This document shows, piece by piece, positions 43,167-51,392 of a stretch of 64,000 nt of DNA. The translations under genes and the position numbers were made by a program. The stretch spans positions 434,001-498,000 of the forward strand of contig NZ_JBFUPW010000003.1 in assembly GCF_041360795.1 (NCBI RefSeq). Direction: 5' to 3'. Below the pieces are notes generated by a model. It did not search any database. It saw nothing but the letters and a program-made list of their open reading frames with translations, and had not been told where the DNA came from. This DNA comes from Arthrobacter_E sp041360795 (lineage in GTDB: Bacteria; Actinomycetota; Actinomycetes; Actinomycetales; Micrococcaceae). Each line of letters opens with the position of its first letter. The first letter of the stretch is position 1.

Positions 43167-44027
43167 ATGAGCGATCACATGCCGGAAGAGGGTGCGCCGG
43201 AGCAGCGCGCGCCGCAGTACCGCGCGCCAGGGGAGCCGACGACGACGCCGCAGCCCGGCCCGCCGTCCGCTGCACCTGGCGCTCAGCCTCCTCAGTCCGG
43301 CCAGCTCCCACAGCCCGGTCAGCCCGGTCAGTGGGCGGGGCCCGGCGCGTCCCAGCCACCGCGCGCTCCGCAGTCTTACCCGACGCAGCCTTATCCGACC
43401 CAGCCGTTCCCGCAGACCCCGCAGTCTCCGCCGCCTGGCCCTGTTTCCGGCCCTGTTCCCAGCCAGGCGCCCCGGCCGTCGGGCCGTGTGGTTCCGCCCG
43501 TGCCGCCGGCGCCGCAGGGCGGGTTCGCGGCCGCGAGCTATCCCGGGGCTCCGCAGGCCGCGCCGCCCCAGTTCCCGGGCGCTCCCGGCCAGGCTCCGGG
43601 ACAGTTCCCCGGCCAGGCTCCCGGACAGCCGGCGCAGCTGTCAGGACAATTTGCGCAGCATCCGTATCCGGCGGCGCCTGGAGGTCACCCTCCTCAGCCG
43701 TATGGTCAGCAGCCCTATGGCCGGCCTCCTTATGGTCAGCCACCCGCGCAGGCGTACGGGCAGCCCTATTACTCGGGCCTGGCTCCCTCCGAGCCCAAGG
43801 GGATGAGCATCACGGCCCTGGTGCTCGGCATCGTGGGCGTGATCTCGGGCGGATGGTTCCTCCTCCCGCAGATCCTGGCGGTGGTGTTCGGGCATATCGG
43901 GCTCAAGAAGGAGCCCTCGGTCAAGGGCATGGCCATCACGGGCCTGGTCCTGGGCTATCTGATGGTCGCCGTCTCGCTCGCCTACGGACTGTTCGTGGCG
44001 TTCGCCTTCTCCTCCAGCTGGGACTAG
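43167..44027 (+). CDS. Pro/Gln-rich DUF4190-type membrane protein
   Basis: A 286-residue protein. The first ~205 residues are a disordered Pro/Gln/Ala-rich region with short repeats (PGQAPGQ, YPTQP, QPYGQ). The C-terminal ~75 residues carry two membrane segments in the DUF4190 pattern, each beginning with GMSITALVLGIVG or GMAITGLVLGYL. It is probably an envelope protein with an intracellular disordered arm; the function is unknown. The ATG at 43167 follows GAGGGGG; GTG at 43155 is an alternative. Confidence 0.82.
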   Translation: MSDHMPEEGAPEQRAPQYRAPGEPTTTPQPGPPSAAPGAQPPQSGQLPQPGQPGQWAGPGASQPPRAPQSYPTQPYPTQPFPQTPQSPPPGPVSGPVPSQAPRPSGRVVPPVPPAPQGGFAAASYPGAPQAAPPQFPGAPGQAPGQFPGQAPGQPAQLSGQFAQHPYPAAPGGHPPQPYGQQPYGRPPYGQPPAQAYGQPYYSGLAPSEPKGMSITALVLGIVGVISGGWFLLPQILAVVFGHIGLKKEPSVKGMAITGLVLGYLMVAVSLAYGLFVAFAFSSSWD

Positions 44028-44037
44028 AACTTCCCAG

Positions 44038-44075
44038 CAAGGGCGCCCCCGCCGATCCGGCGGTGGGCGCCCTTG
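44038..44075 (+). terminator. Hairpin terminator after the DUF4190-type gene
   Basis: CAAGGGCGCCC and GGGCGCCCTTG are perfect outer arms with an inner CGCC/GGCG stem, 11 bp after the stop. Confidence 0.78.
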
Positions 44076-44160
44076 TCGTTGGAACCCCTGCCCCCGTCCC
44101 CGGCCCGGCGCCTGTGCCCTTCGGCATTCCGCCGGCGCCTCGAAGGCCCTGCAAAAACAG

Positions 44161-44194
44161 ACTGTAGACAAGCTGTATACAGGTGGTCTACAGT
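44161..44194. promoter_or_regulatory. GntR operator upstream of the HpaB-type catabolic cluster
   Basis: ACTGTAGAC (44161-44169) and GTCTACAGT (44186-44194) are exact inverted repeats. Between them lies a second palindrome, CTGTATACAG (44173-44182). CTGTA-TACAG units are typical of FCD-type GntR proteins, and the gntR gene begins 52 bp downstream, so autoregulation is likely. Confidence 0.72.
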
Positions 44195-44245
44195 GTGAGT
44201 ATCACCACAACCGGTGATATCGCCCCGATCCTCTAGGCTGCCATC

Positions 44246-44905
44246 ATGTCGATCTATCACAAGCCCGCTCCGACGGCGCCTGAAGTCGCCTACCAATGGC
44301 TGCGTCAGGAGATCTCCACCCTGCCCTGGGACCAGGAGATCTTCCTGAGCGAAGGATCCATCGCCGAGGCCTCCGGAGTCTCCCGCACCCCGGTGCGGGA
44401 AGCGCTCCTCCGGCTCGAGGCGTCGGGCCTGATCAAGCGCGTCGCCCACAAGGGCGCGTTCGTCCCCGCCCTGACCGGGCGGGACATCGATGACATGGTG
44501 GAGGTCCGCCGCGTGATCGGGGACTGGGCAGTCCGCAAGGTCGCCCAGGGCGCCGTGCCCGCAGCGGAACTCAACGAGATCCTGGACCGGCAGGAAGCCG
44601 CAGTCCAGGACCCCGTGGCCTTCATCGAATGTGACATCCAGTTCCACCAGAGGATCGTCTCCGCCGCCGGAAACCCGATCCTCGCGGGGGTCTACGAGGC
44701 CCAGCGTTTCAAGCAGCTCCGGATGGGCCTCAAGGCCGTCCTGGACAGCGAAGGACGCAGCCGCCGCGTGGTGGAGGAGCATCGCGCGATCGTTCAGGCC
44801 CTGCTGAGCGGTGACCCGGACCAGGCGGCCGCCGCCTCCCGGGCCCACCTGGAGTCCACTCTTTCGGCCCTCAATGTGCCCCACGTCCCCGGCCTGCCCT
44901 CCTGA
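44246..44905 (+). CDS. GntR family transcriptional regulator (FCD domain)
   Basis: A 219-residue regulator. Its N-terminal winged helix has LSEGSIAEASGVSRTPVREAL near residues 33-53, and the FCD domain (about 80-210) carries ligand or metal positions in CDIQFHQRIV and HRAIVQALLSGD. It is the first gene of the cluster that continues with a nitrilase-family amidase 30 bp downstream. The double palindrome at 44161-44194 is its likely site. Confidence 0.92.
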   Translation: MSIYHKPAPTAPEVAYQWLRQEISTLPWDQEIFLSEGSIAEASGVSRTPVREALLRLEASGLIKRVAHKGAFVPALTGRDIDDMVEVRRVIGDWAVRKVAQGAVPAAELNEILDRQEAAVQDPVAFIECDIQFHQRIVSAAGNPILAGVYEAQRFKQLRMGLKAVLDSEGRSRRVVEEHRAIVQALLSGDPDQAAAASRAHLESTLSALNVPHVPGLPS

Positions 44906-44935
44906 GCAGACCGGTGCAGAAACCCAGGAGCGTCA

Positions 44936-45730
44936 ATGGAGATCTCACTGATCCAGCTGTCCAGTCCGGACGCTGAAAGCCAGGCGGACCGCATCGACCG
45001 TGCGGAAAGCCTGATCCGCGCCCAGGAGGAGGCGGACCTGGTGGTCCTCCCCGAACTCTGGAGCGCCGGGTACTTCCACTTCGGCCAGTACCCGGACCTC
45101 GCCGAGACCCTGGACGGCCCCACGGCCACCATGTGCGCGGCGGTGGCGCGGGATCTGAAGACCCATGTGCACCTGGGCAGCATCGTCGAACGGATCTCCG
45201 CGGACCGGCTCCGCAACACCTCGGTGCTGCTGGGTCCGGACGGGAGCATCGTCCACCAGTACTCCAAGATCCACGTCTTCGGATACCAGTCCCTGGAGGC
45301 CGAACTCCTCACCCCCGGGACCAGCCTGCCAGTGGCCCGGACACCCTTCGGGACCATGGCCGGCATCACCTGTTACGACCTCCGCTTCCCCGGCCTCTGG
45401 TCCGAACTGAGCACTCGCGGTGCGGGGATCGTGGTGGTCCCCGCCGCCTGGCCCGCCGCACGCCGGGAGCACTGGAGGCTCCTCACCTCGGCCCGCGCGG
45501 TCGAGCACCAGATGTTCGTCCTCGCCTGCAACGCCACCGGTGTGCAGGAAGGCGTGGAACTGGGTGGCACGAGCCGCGTGGTGGACCCCACGGGCCGGCT
45601 GCTCGCCGAGGCCGGCGCCGAGGAGGACGTCCTCCGCGCCACCATCGACCCCGCGCAGATCGAGGCCGTCCGCCGCGAGTTCCCGGTCATCACCGACCGT
45701 CTGGACGACTACGCCGGGCTGAGCCACTGA
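44936..45730 (+). CDS. Carbon-nitrogen hydrolase (nitrilase superfamily amidase)
   Basis: A 264-residue member of the nitrilase superfamily with the Glu-Lys-Cys triad: Glu in VVLPELWSAGY near residue 39, Lys in YSKIHVFGY near 111 and Cys146 in GITCYDLRFP. The closest pattern is Nit2/omega-amidase or N-carbamoyl amidohydrolase; it should hydrolyse an amide or carbamoyl bond. AGGAG precedes the ATG. Its place next to an oxygenase system suggests release of ammonia from a ring-opened intermediate. Confidence 0.88.
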   Translation: MEISLIQLSSPDAESQADRIDRAESLIRAQEEADLVVLPELWSAGYFHFGQYPDLAETLDGPTATMCAAVARDLKTHVHLGSIVERISADRLRNTSVLLGPDGSIVHQYSKIHVFGYQSLEAELLTPGTSLPVARTPFGTMAGITCYDLRFPGLWSELSTRGAGIVVVPAAWPAARREHWRLLTSARAVEHQMFVLACNATGVQEGVELGGTSRVVDPTGRLLAEAGAEEDVLRATIDPAQIEAVRREFPVITDRLDDYAGLSH

Positions 45731-45878
45731 GCTACTGACCCGGCCCGCTCACTGAGCTGGCCCGCCCGCCACCCGGCGGGCGACGCCCCACACCCGCTTG
45801 CCCCACGCGGCAGGCTTTCACGGACCACACGCCACGTCGTCCGCTCCCACACCCGATCCCAGATCGAACGGAACCCTC

Positions 45879-46553
45879 ATGACCCCTGCCCTCAGCTTTG
45901 CCGTGTCCGGAACCGGCGAGCGGATCGAGCTCACCGAGTTCACCGCCGTCGTCGCCGGGTACACGGGCCGCGACGCCGCGGCCGTCCAGCACCACATCGA
46001 CGAGCTCGCCGCGATCGGCGTCGCCCCGCCGCCGGAGGTGCCCATGTTCTACCCCGTGGAGGCGGAGACCGTCAGCACCGCACCCGCGTTCCGGGTGGCC
46101 GGCTCGCAGACGTCCGGCGAGATCGAACCTCTCTACATCCGTCATGCGGGCCGGTACTACCTGGGCATCGCCTCGGACCACACGGACCGCCTCCTGGAGA
46201 CCGAGGACATCGGGGAATCCAAGCGGGCCTGCCCCAAGCCGGTGGCCGGGACGGTCATCCCCGTCGAGGACCTCTCGTCCCTCTCCCTGGACGAGTGCGT
46301 CGCCCGCAGCCGCGTGGACGGCGAGCTCTACCAGGAGGGGGCCCTGAGCAACCTCCGCACGCCGGCCGACGTCGTCGGGCTCTTCCTGGAGCGCCGCGAC
46401 CCCGGCGACGGCGACTTCATCTGCCTGGGCGGGACCCTCCCGCTGCTGGGCGGCGCCTTCATCTACGGCGCCGACTGGGAACTCGAGCTGAGCTTCCCCG
46501 ACGGCGCCACCATCAGCCACCGCTACACCATCTCCCAAGGAGCACAGTCATGA
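45879..46553 (+). CDS. DUF2848 family protein (FAH-fold-like)
   Basis: A 224-residue protein matching DUF2848. The segment GIASDHTDRLLE followed by ESKRACPKPVAG (about 85-115) resembles the metal-site region of fumarylacetoacetate-hydrolase-fold enzymes; that relation is my reading of the pattern. It would suit cleavage or hydration of a ring-fission product. The ATG at 45879 is taken as start because the residues before it look non-coding. Its stop overlaps the start of the hpaB-like gene. Confidence 0.78.
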   Translation: MTPALSFAVSGTGERIELTEFTAVVAGYTGRDAAAVQHHIDELAAIGVAPPPEVPMFYPVEAETVSTAPAFRVAGSQTSGEIEPLYIRHAGRYYLGIASDHTDRLLETEDIGESKRACPKPVAGTVIPVEDLSSLSLDECVARSRVDGELYQEGALSNLRTPADVVGLFLERRDPGDGDFICLGGTLPLLGGAFIYGADWELELSFPDGATISHRYTISQGAQS

Positions 46554-48046
46554 GGACCGGAGCCGAGTACATCAATTCCCTCAACGACGGCCGGACCGTC
46601 CTGATCGACGGTCAGGTGGCGGGGAACGTCGCCGAGCACCCTGCCTTCAGCAAGGTGGTGGAGACGGTCGCCGAACTGTTCGACGTCGCCGCCGACCCCG
46701 CCAACGGCATGCAGTACGACTGCCCCGAGATCGGTGGGCCGGCGAACCTCGTGTTCGGCATCCCGCGCTCGCCGGAGGACCTGAAGCGACGCCGCGTCGC
46801 CGTCGAGCGCTGGGCCAAGCACACCCACGGCTGGGTGGGCCGCAGCCCCGACCACGTGGGCACCTTCTTCGCCGCCTTCGCCGCGCACCCCGAGGTGTTC
46901 GCCTCCGAAGAGCGCGACTACGCCGGGAACCTCACCCGCTACTACGAACGCATCCTGCGCGAGAACCTCTACGTCTCCTACGCGATCATCCCGCCGCAGT
47001 ATTCGCGGGCGACGACGGCGTCCGGCTGGGAGGGCGACTTCATCCAGGTGGGCGTCGTGGGGGAGTCTGAGGAGGGCCTGATCGTCCGCGGCTCGCAGAT
47101 GCTCGCCACCGGCGGGGCGATCAGTGACGAAGTGTTCGTCACCTGCATCAAGCCCCTGGGCCCGGATGATGTGGACTTCGCGGTCTCCTTCGCCCTGCCG
47201 GCCGCCACGAAGGGCCTCAAGTTCCTCTGCCGCCGCCCGTACGCCACCGCGGCCACGAGCGAGTTCGATTACCCGCTCACGAGCCGCTACGACGAGCCGG
47301 ACGCCCTGGTCATCTTCGACGACGTCCTCGTGCCGTGGGACCGCGTCTTCATCAACCGGAACGTGGAGACCCTGCGCCGTCAGTTCTTCGACACCGGCGC
47401 CCACGCCCTGGGCAACTGGCAGGCGCAGACCCGTCTGACGGTCAAGCTCCAGTTCATTGCGGCGGTGGCCCGCAAGATCGCCGCCGTGAACGGCACCGAC
47501 CGCATCCCCGGGGTGCAGGAGCGTCTGGGTGAGCTGGCCGCCGTCGTGTCCTCCGTGGAGTCCGCGCTGCTGGCCGCCGAGTACAGCGCCGAGCCGGACG
47601 AGAACGGCATGATGGTCCCGGGCCGCCGCGCCCTCTACGGCATCATGGGCCTGCAGTCCGAGACGTACCCGCGCGTCATCCAGATCCTGCGCGATCTGGC
47701 CGGCGGCGGCGTGCTCCAGCTGCCGTCCGGCGTCGCGGACATGAAGAGCGATGTCACGGCCGCCGACGTCGAGAAGTACGTGGCCTCCCCGAACGTCAGC
47801 AGCGAGGAGCGCATCAAGCTCTTCCGCCTGGCCTGGGACATCATCGGCACCGAGTTCGCCGGCCGCCACCAGCAATACGAGCTGTTCTACGCGGGGGCGC
47901 CGTTCGTGGTGAAGGGCGTCTACACCTACCGCAACTTCGGATACGAGAAGCACGTGGCCGAGCTGGACGAGTTCCTGGCCGGTTACACCGTGGACGGCCG
48001 CGTGCCGTCCGGTCAGGCGCTCGTGGGCGCCGGAGAGGAGGCCTGA
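46550..48046 (+). CDS. HpaB-family FADH2-dependent monooxygenase
   Basis: A 498-residue protein of the 4-hydroxyphenylacetate 3-monooxygenase (HpaB/PvcC) family, beginning MRTGAEYINSLNDGR and including TTASGWEGDFIQVGVV near 160 and IFDDVLVPWDRVF near 258-270. It hydroxylates an aromatic ring with reduced FAD supplied by a separate reductase, here the gene at 48408. The start is in an ATGA overlap with DUF2848, with AAGGAG upstream. Without aromatic-ring dioxygenase genes nearby, the substrate may not be 4-hydroxyphenylacetate. Confidence 0.9.
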   Translation: MRTGAEYINSLNDGRTVLIDGQVAGNVAEHPAFSKVVETVAELFDVAADPANGMQYDCPEIGGPANLVFGIPRSPEDLKRRRVAVERWAKHTHGWVGRSPDHVGTFFAAFAAHPEVFASEERDYAGNLTRYYERILRENLYVSYAIIPPQYSRATTASGWEGDFIQVGVVGESEEGLIVRGSQMLATGGAISDEVFVTCIKPLGPDDVDFAVSFALPAATKGLKFLCRRPYATAATSEFDYPLTSRYDEPDALVIFDDVLVPWDRVFINRNVETLRRQFFDTGAHALGNWQAQTRLTVKLQFIAAVARKIAAVNGTDRIPGVQERLGELAAVVSSVESALLAAEYSAEPDENGMMVPGRRALYGIMGLQSETYPRVIQILRDLAGGGVLQLPSGVADMKSDVTAADVEKYVASPNVSSEERIKLFRLAWDIIGTEFAGRHQQYELFYAGAPFVVKGVYTYRNFGYEKHVAELDEFLAGYTVDGRVPSGQALVGAGEEA

Positions 48047-48049
48047 GCC

Positions 48050-48406
48050 ATGGCCAAGCCGGAATTCGAGTTCGGCCCGGTGGACCGGGTGGAGTTCACC
48101 GACTGCAACCCCCACATCGAAGGTCTGTCTGAGGCGATCCTGGCGCGGGATGACCGCAGCGACGCCGTGACGCGCATCCTGAAGTTCGAACCGGGCACGG
48201 ACACCTCGCCCAACGGCGCCTTGCGCCACGACTTCTGGGAAGAGGTCTTCATCTTCGAGGGCTCCATGCGGGATCTGCGCCTGAACCAGGTGTTCAAGGC
48301 CGGGGACTGGGCCACGCGTCCGCCGGGCATGGAGCACGGGCCGTGGATCTCCGAGGAGGGCGCCCGGATGTTCGAGGTGCGCTACTACCCGCGGGACGAG
48401 GCCTGA
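48050..48406 (+). CDS. Cupin domain protein
   Basis: A 118-residue single-domain cupin. GALRHDFWEEVFIFEGSM near residues 55-72 and PGMEHGPW near 92-99 supply His/Glu positions of the two cupin motifs, of the ChrR-like type. It might be a metal-dependent isomerase or dioxygenase of the pathway or a sensor of its substrate. It lies 3 bp after the monooxygenase and 1 bp before the reductase, so it is certainly co-expressed. Confidence 0.85.
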   Translation: MAKPEFEFGPVDRVEFTDCNPHIEGLSEAILARDDRSDAVTRILKFEPGTDTSPNGALRHDFWEEVFIFEGSMRDLRLNQVFKAGDWATRPPGMEHGPWISEEGARMFEVRYYPRDEA

Positions 48407-48407
48407 G

Positions 48408-48929
48408 ATGGCGGCCCCGGCTTTCGCCACCCCCGACGCCTCCGGAATGCGGCGCACCCTGGGCCGCTTCCTCACCGGGGTGGCCGTGGTGACCGCGGAG
48501 CACGACGGCGAGAAGGTGGGCATGACCATCAGCTCGCTCACGTCGATCAGCCTGGAGCCGCCCATCCTGATGATCTCGCTCAACTTCGACACGCGGACGG
48601 GCAACGCTCTCCTGGCGAGCGGCCGGTTCGGCGTCTCCATCCTGGGGGCCAAGCAGGAAGGGGTGGCCCGGCAGTTCGCGGTCCGGGGCGGGAAGCGCTT
48701 CGAGGACGGCGTCTTCGACCTCACCCCCGCGGGCCTGCCCGTGGTGGCGGGGGCGCTGTCCCAGGCCGAGTGCGAGGTGGTGCAGAGCCACGTCGTGGGG
48801 GACCACCAGGTCTTCTTCGGCGAGGTGACGTCCGCCCGGTACCGCGACGGCGAGCCCCTGGCCTTCTACTCGGGCAAGTTCGGCGACTTCCGCGACTTCA
48901 ACCACGACGCCGTGCCGTGGTTCTACTGA
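48408..48929 (+). CDS. Flavin reductase (HpaC-like)
   Basis: A 173-residue FMN-binding split-barrel flavin reductase. LGRFLTGVAVVTA near the start, MTISSLTSISLEPPILMISL near 41-60 and the C-terminal YYSGKFGDF-type segment (here FYSGKFGDF) fit the family. It supplies FADH2 to the HpaB-type monooxygenase three genes' width upstream. GAGG before the ATG serves as ribosome site. Confidence 0.92.
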   Translation: MAAPAFATPDASGMRRTLGRFLTGVAVVTAEHDGEKVGMTISSLTSISLEPPILMISLNFDTRTGNALLASGRFGVSILGAKQEGVARQFAVRGGKRFEDGVFDLTPAGLPVVAGALSQAECEVVQSHVVGDHQVFFGEVTSARYRDGEPLAFYSGKFGDFRDFNHDAVPWFY

Positions 48930-48942
48930 GCCGCTGAAGCCC

Positions 48943-48977
48943 GGAAGGGCCCGCGACCCCTGGTCCCGGGCCCTTCC
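48943..48977 (+). terminator. Hairpin terminator after the flavin reductase
   Basis: GGAAGGGCCCG pairs with CGGGCCCTTCC and GACC with GGTC, leaving a small loop, 13 bp after the stop. It separates the monooxygenase operon from the permease gene. Confidence 0.78.
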
Positions 48978-49042
48978 GTCGTGCCCGGAAACGGCCTCCG
49001 GAACCCCGGTGAAAAACGTTCGATATTCATCCGCGAAACCTC

Positions 49043-49078
49043 TTGACGGCCGATGTGTCGGGCCTCACATTTAAGTGT
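49043..49078 (+). promoter_or_regulatory. Candidate promoter of the APC permease gene
   Basis: TTGACG at 49043 is followed by an AT-rich CATTTAAGTGT patch that runs straight into the ATG at 49079. No ribosome site is visible, so a leaderless or near-leaderless transcript is likely. Confidence 0.45.
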
Positions 49079-50548
49079 ATGGCTTTCACTAAACCCGCTG
49101 CGGATCCCCAGCCGCACGCGTCCGGCCCCTCCCCGGCCGGCCTCAAGAAGAACTCCCTCGGCACGCGCGACATCGTCTTCATGCTGGTCTCCGCCGCCGC
49201 CCCGCTCACCATCGTGGTGGGCGTCTCCCCCCTCGCGCTGGCCGTCGGAGGCGCCGGCGCCCCCGTCATCTACATCGCCGCGGCGCTGGGCCTCTCCCTC
49301 TTCGCCGTCGGCTTCATGGCCCTGACCCGGCACATCCTGTCCTACAGCGGGTTCTACGGGTACATCGCCAAGACCCTGGGCCGCGTGACCGGGCTCGGCG
49401 CCGGGTTCACCGCCTGGCTCAGCTACAACGGCATCCAGATCGGCCTCTACGGGCTCCTCGGCATCCAGGCGAATCTGGCCGTCAAGCAGTTCACCGGGGT
49501 CGACCTGCCCTGGTGGGTCTACGCCCTCGTTTCCATCGCCGCGGTGCACTACCTCGGCTGGCGAGGGATCGACGTCGGCGCCAAGGTCGTGGGCGTGCTG
49601 CTCACCCTGGAGACCGTGATCGTGGTGATCCTCGCCGTCGCCGTCCTGGCCCACGGCGGGGCGAACGGCATCACTCTGGACTCCTTCACACCGGACGCGA
49701 TCTTCACCCCGGGCATGGCCGCCGTGCTGACCATGGGTTTCTCCGCCTTCATGGGCTTCGAATCCGGCGCGCTGTACCGGGAGGAGGCCCGCGATCCGGA
49801 CCGCACCGTCCCCCGGGCCACGTACATCTCCATCGCCTTCATCGGGGCGTTCTACGCCTTCGCGGTGTGGGTCCTCGTCCAGGCGGGCGGCTTCAGCGCC
49901 ATCCAGGCCTTCGCCGGGGAACACCTCGACACCGGGGACACCGCCTACGTCCTGGCGGGCACCTTCGCCGGCGACTGGCTGGTCAACCTGATGAGCGTGC
50001 TGATCGTGACCAGCATCTTCGCCTCGCAGCTCGCCTTCCACAACACCATCAACCGCTACACGCTCTCCCTGGGCCGCGAGGGTATCTTCCCGGCCCGTCT
50101 GGCCCGCGTGAGCCGGCACTTCACCCCCGGCAACGCCGGCGTCCTCCAGACGGTGCTGAGCGCCGTGTTCGTGATCATCGGCGCCGCGCTGGCCCTGGAC
50201 CCCTTCACCCAGTTCGTGGTGTGGCTGAATTCGCCCGGCATCGCCGGCATCCTGGTCCTTCAGGCGCTCATGGGCGTGGGCGTGGTGGTGTTCTTCATCC
50301 GTCACCGCGGCCTGAACACCCGTTGGTACGTCATCCCCTCCTCGGTCCTCGCCACCGCGGTGATGGTGGTGGTGATCTGGCTCAGCGTGACCAACATCCA
50401 GTACCTGACCGGGATCCCGGCGGGCGATCCCGTCAACACCACGCTCCTGGTCATCGCGCCGGTCACGTTCGTGCTGGGCCTTGCCGTAGCGTGGTGGCTG
50501 AAGAAGAACAGGCCAGAAGTCTTCGGACGGATCGGACATTCCGAATGA
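49079..50548 (+). CDS. APC superfamily amino-acid/amine permease
   Basis: A 489-residue permease with about 12 hydrophobic segments after a 25-residue hydrophilic start. The first helix ends SAAAPLTIVVGVSPLALAVGG, the unwound-helix region of APC transporters, and FMGFESGALYREEARDP near residue 225-241 is the conserved helix 6 region. It starts near an AT-rich promoter and overlaps the tetR gene by 4 bp. It probably imports the substrate of the upstream monooxygenase cluster; that link is inferred from position. Confidence 0.88.
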   Translation: MAFTKPAADPQPHASGPSPAGLKKNSLGTRDIVFMLVSAAAPLTIVVGVSPLALAVGGAGAPVIYIAAALGLSLFAVGFMALTRHILSYSGFYGYIAKTLGRVTGLGAGFTAWLSYNGIQIGLYGLLGIQANLAVKQFTGVDLPWWVYALVSIAAVHYLGWRGIDVGAKVVGVLLTLETVIVVILAVAVLAHGGANGITLDSFTPDAIFTPGMAAVLTMGFSAFMGFESGALYREEARDPDRTVPRATYISIAFIGAFYAFAVWVLVQAGGFSAIQAFAGEHLDTGDTAYVLAGTFAGDWLVNLMSVLIVTSIFASQLAFHNTINRYTLSLGREGIFPARLARVSRHFTPGNAGVLQTVLSAVFVIIGAALALDPFTQFVVWLNSPGIAGILVLQALMGVGVVVFFIRHRGLNTRWYVIPSSVLATAVMVVVIWLSVTNIQYLTGIPAGDPVNTTLLVIAPVTFVLGLAVAWWLKKNRPEVFGRIGHSE

Positions 50549-51216
50549 ACCCACCGCAGGCAGCGGAACCAGAGGGCGGCCGGGTCCACCGGCTCGGCCG
50601 CCCCAGCGTGCCACGGCTCACCGTGGACAAGATCGGGCAGGAGGCCCTCGCGCTCCTCGAGGAGGAGGGCGTCCTCTCTCTGCCCCGATTGGCGGAGCGC
50701 CTCGGCGTCCGCCAATCGGCGTTCTACAAGCACGTCTCCAGCCGCGCGGACATCATCGAACTGGCGCGCGGGGTCCTGGCCGAGCGGACGGCGTTCGGGA
50801 AGCTCTCCCGGCAGCTCGACGTCCTGGTGGTGGAGATCTTCGAGTCGCTCCTGAAGACCTATCAGGGCGTCCCCGCGCTCCTGCCGCTCATCCTGGTGCA
50901 GCCCGTGACCAACCCCGAGGTGCTGGGGATCTACGAACGGATCGCCACGGCTCTCCGCGAGGCGGGGGTCCCGGACCGGCTCGTCCTGCCGACCATCGAG
51001 GCCATCGACAGCGCCGCGATCGGCGCCGCCCTGGACACGCAGGCCATGGAGGACGCGTGGCAGGTCCCCGAGCACCGCCGGGCCGACTTCCCGAGTCTCG
51101 TGCGGGCACAGGAGGCCGCCGCTCAGGACCGCAGCGACCGCTTCGGCTTCCTCGCGCGGACCCTCGCCGCCGGGCTCAGCGTCACGGCCGCCCCGGACGA
51201 CGACGGCGGCCCCTGA
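50545..51216 (+). CDS. TetR family transcriptional regulator
   Basis: A 223-residue regulator. The helix-turn-helix spans about residues 25-70 (ALLEEEGVLSLPRLAERLGV, then SAFYKHVSS), with a TetR-type ligand domain after it (a C-terminal domain of the TetR_C_7/33 kind is possible). It starts in an ATGA overlap with the permease, so it probably controls permease expression in response to the imported compound. Confidence 0.85.
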   Translation: MNPPQAAEPEGGRVHRLGRPSVPRLTVDKIGQEALALLEEEGVLSLPRLAERLGVRQSAFYKHVSSRADIIELARGVLAERTAFGKLSRQLDVLVVEIFESLLKTYQGVPALLPLILVQPVTNPEVLGIYERIATALREAGVPDRLVLPTIEAIDSAAIGAALDTQAMEDAWQVPEHRRADFPSLVRAQEAAAQDRSDRFGFLARTLAAGLSVTAAPDDDGGP

Positions 51217-51312
51217 ACCACAGCGTCCCTCGCCCAGCTGCCCGCTCGCCGCGGCCGCGGGCGGGCCCGCCGTCGTCGTCGCGGTGCGGCGGGCCGGCGA
51301 AGCGGACGCCCG

Positions 51313-51392
51313 CCAGCACATCGGGATACTCAGCACCGCGCGTGCTCAGTGCGCCCGGTGCTCAGCACACGGGATCCTCAGTACACCGGGTA
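51313..51392. repeat. Degenerate 16-bp tandem repeat at the 3' end of the decarboxylase gene
   Basis: Five consecutive 16-bp units can be aligned: CCAGCACATCGGGATA, CTCAGCACCGCGCGTG, CTCAGTGCGCCCGGTG, CTCAGCACACGGGATC and CTCAGTACACCGGGTA. The last covers the decarboxylase stop codon and its final codons. On that gene's strand the units read ...TGAG, so a TGA recurs every 16 bp and falls in all three frames. Confidence 0.65.

Noticed and set aside
46523..48724. A 733-codon open frame antisense to the monooxygenase cluster
   Set aside because: It covers three coupled genes with clear family motifs and shows no recognisable sequence itself.
49088..49095. ACTAAACC, half of the LacI operator, at the start of the APC permease gene
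   Set aside because: It lies inside the codons for the first residues and has no matching second half, so it is most likely chance.
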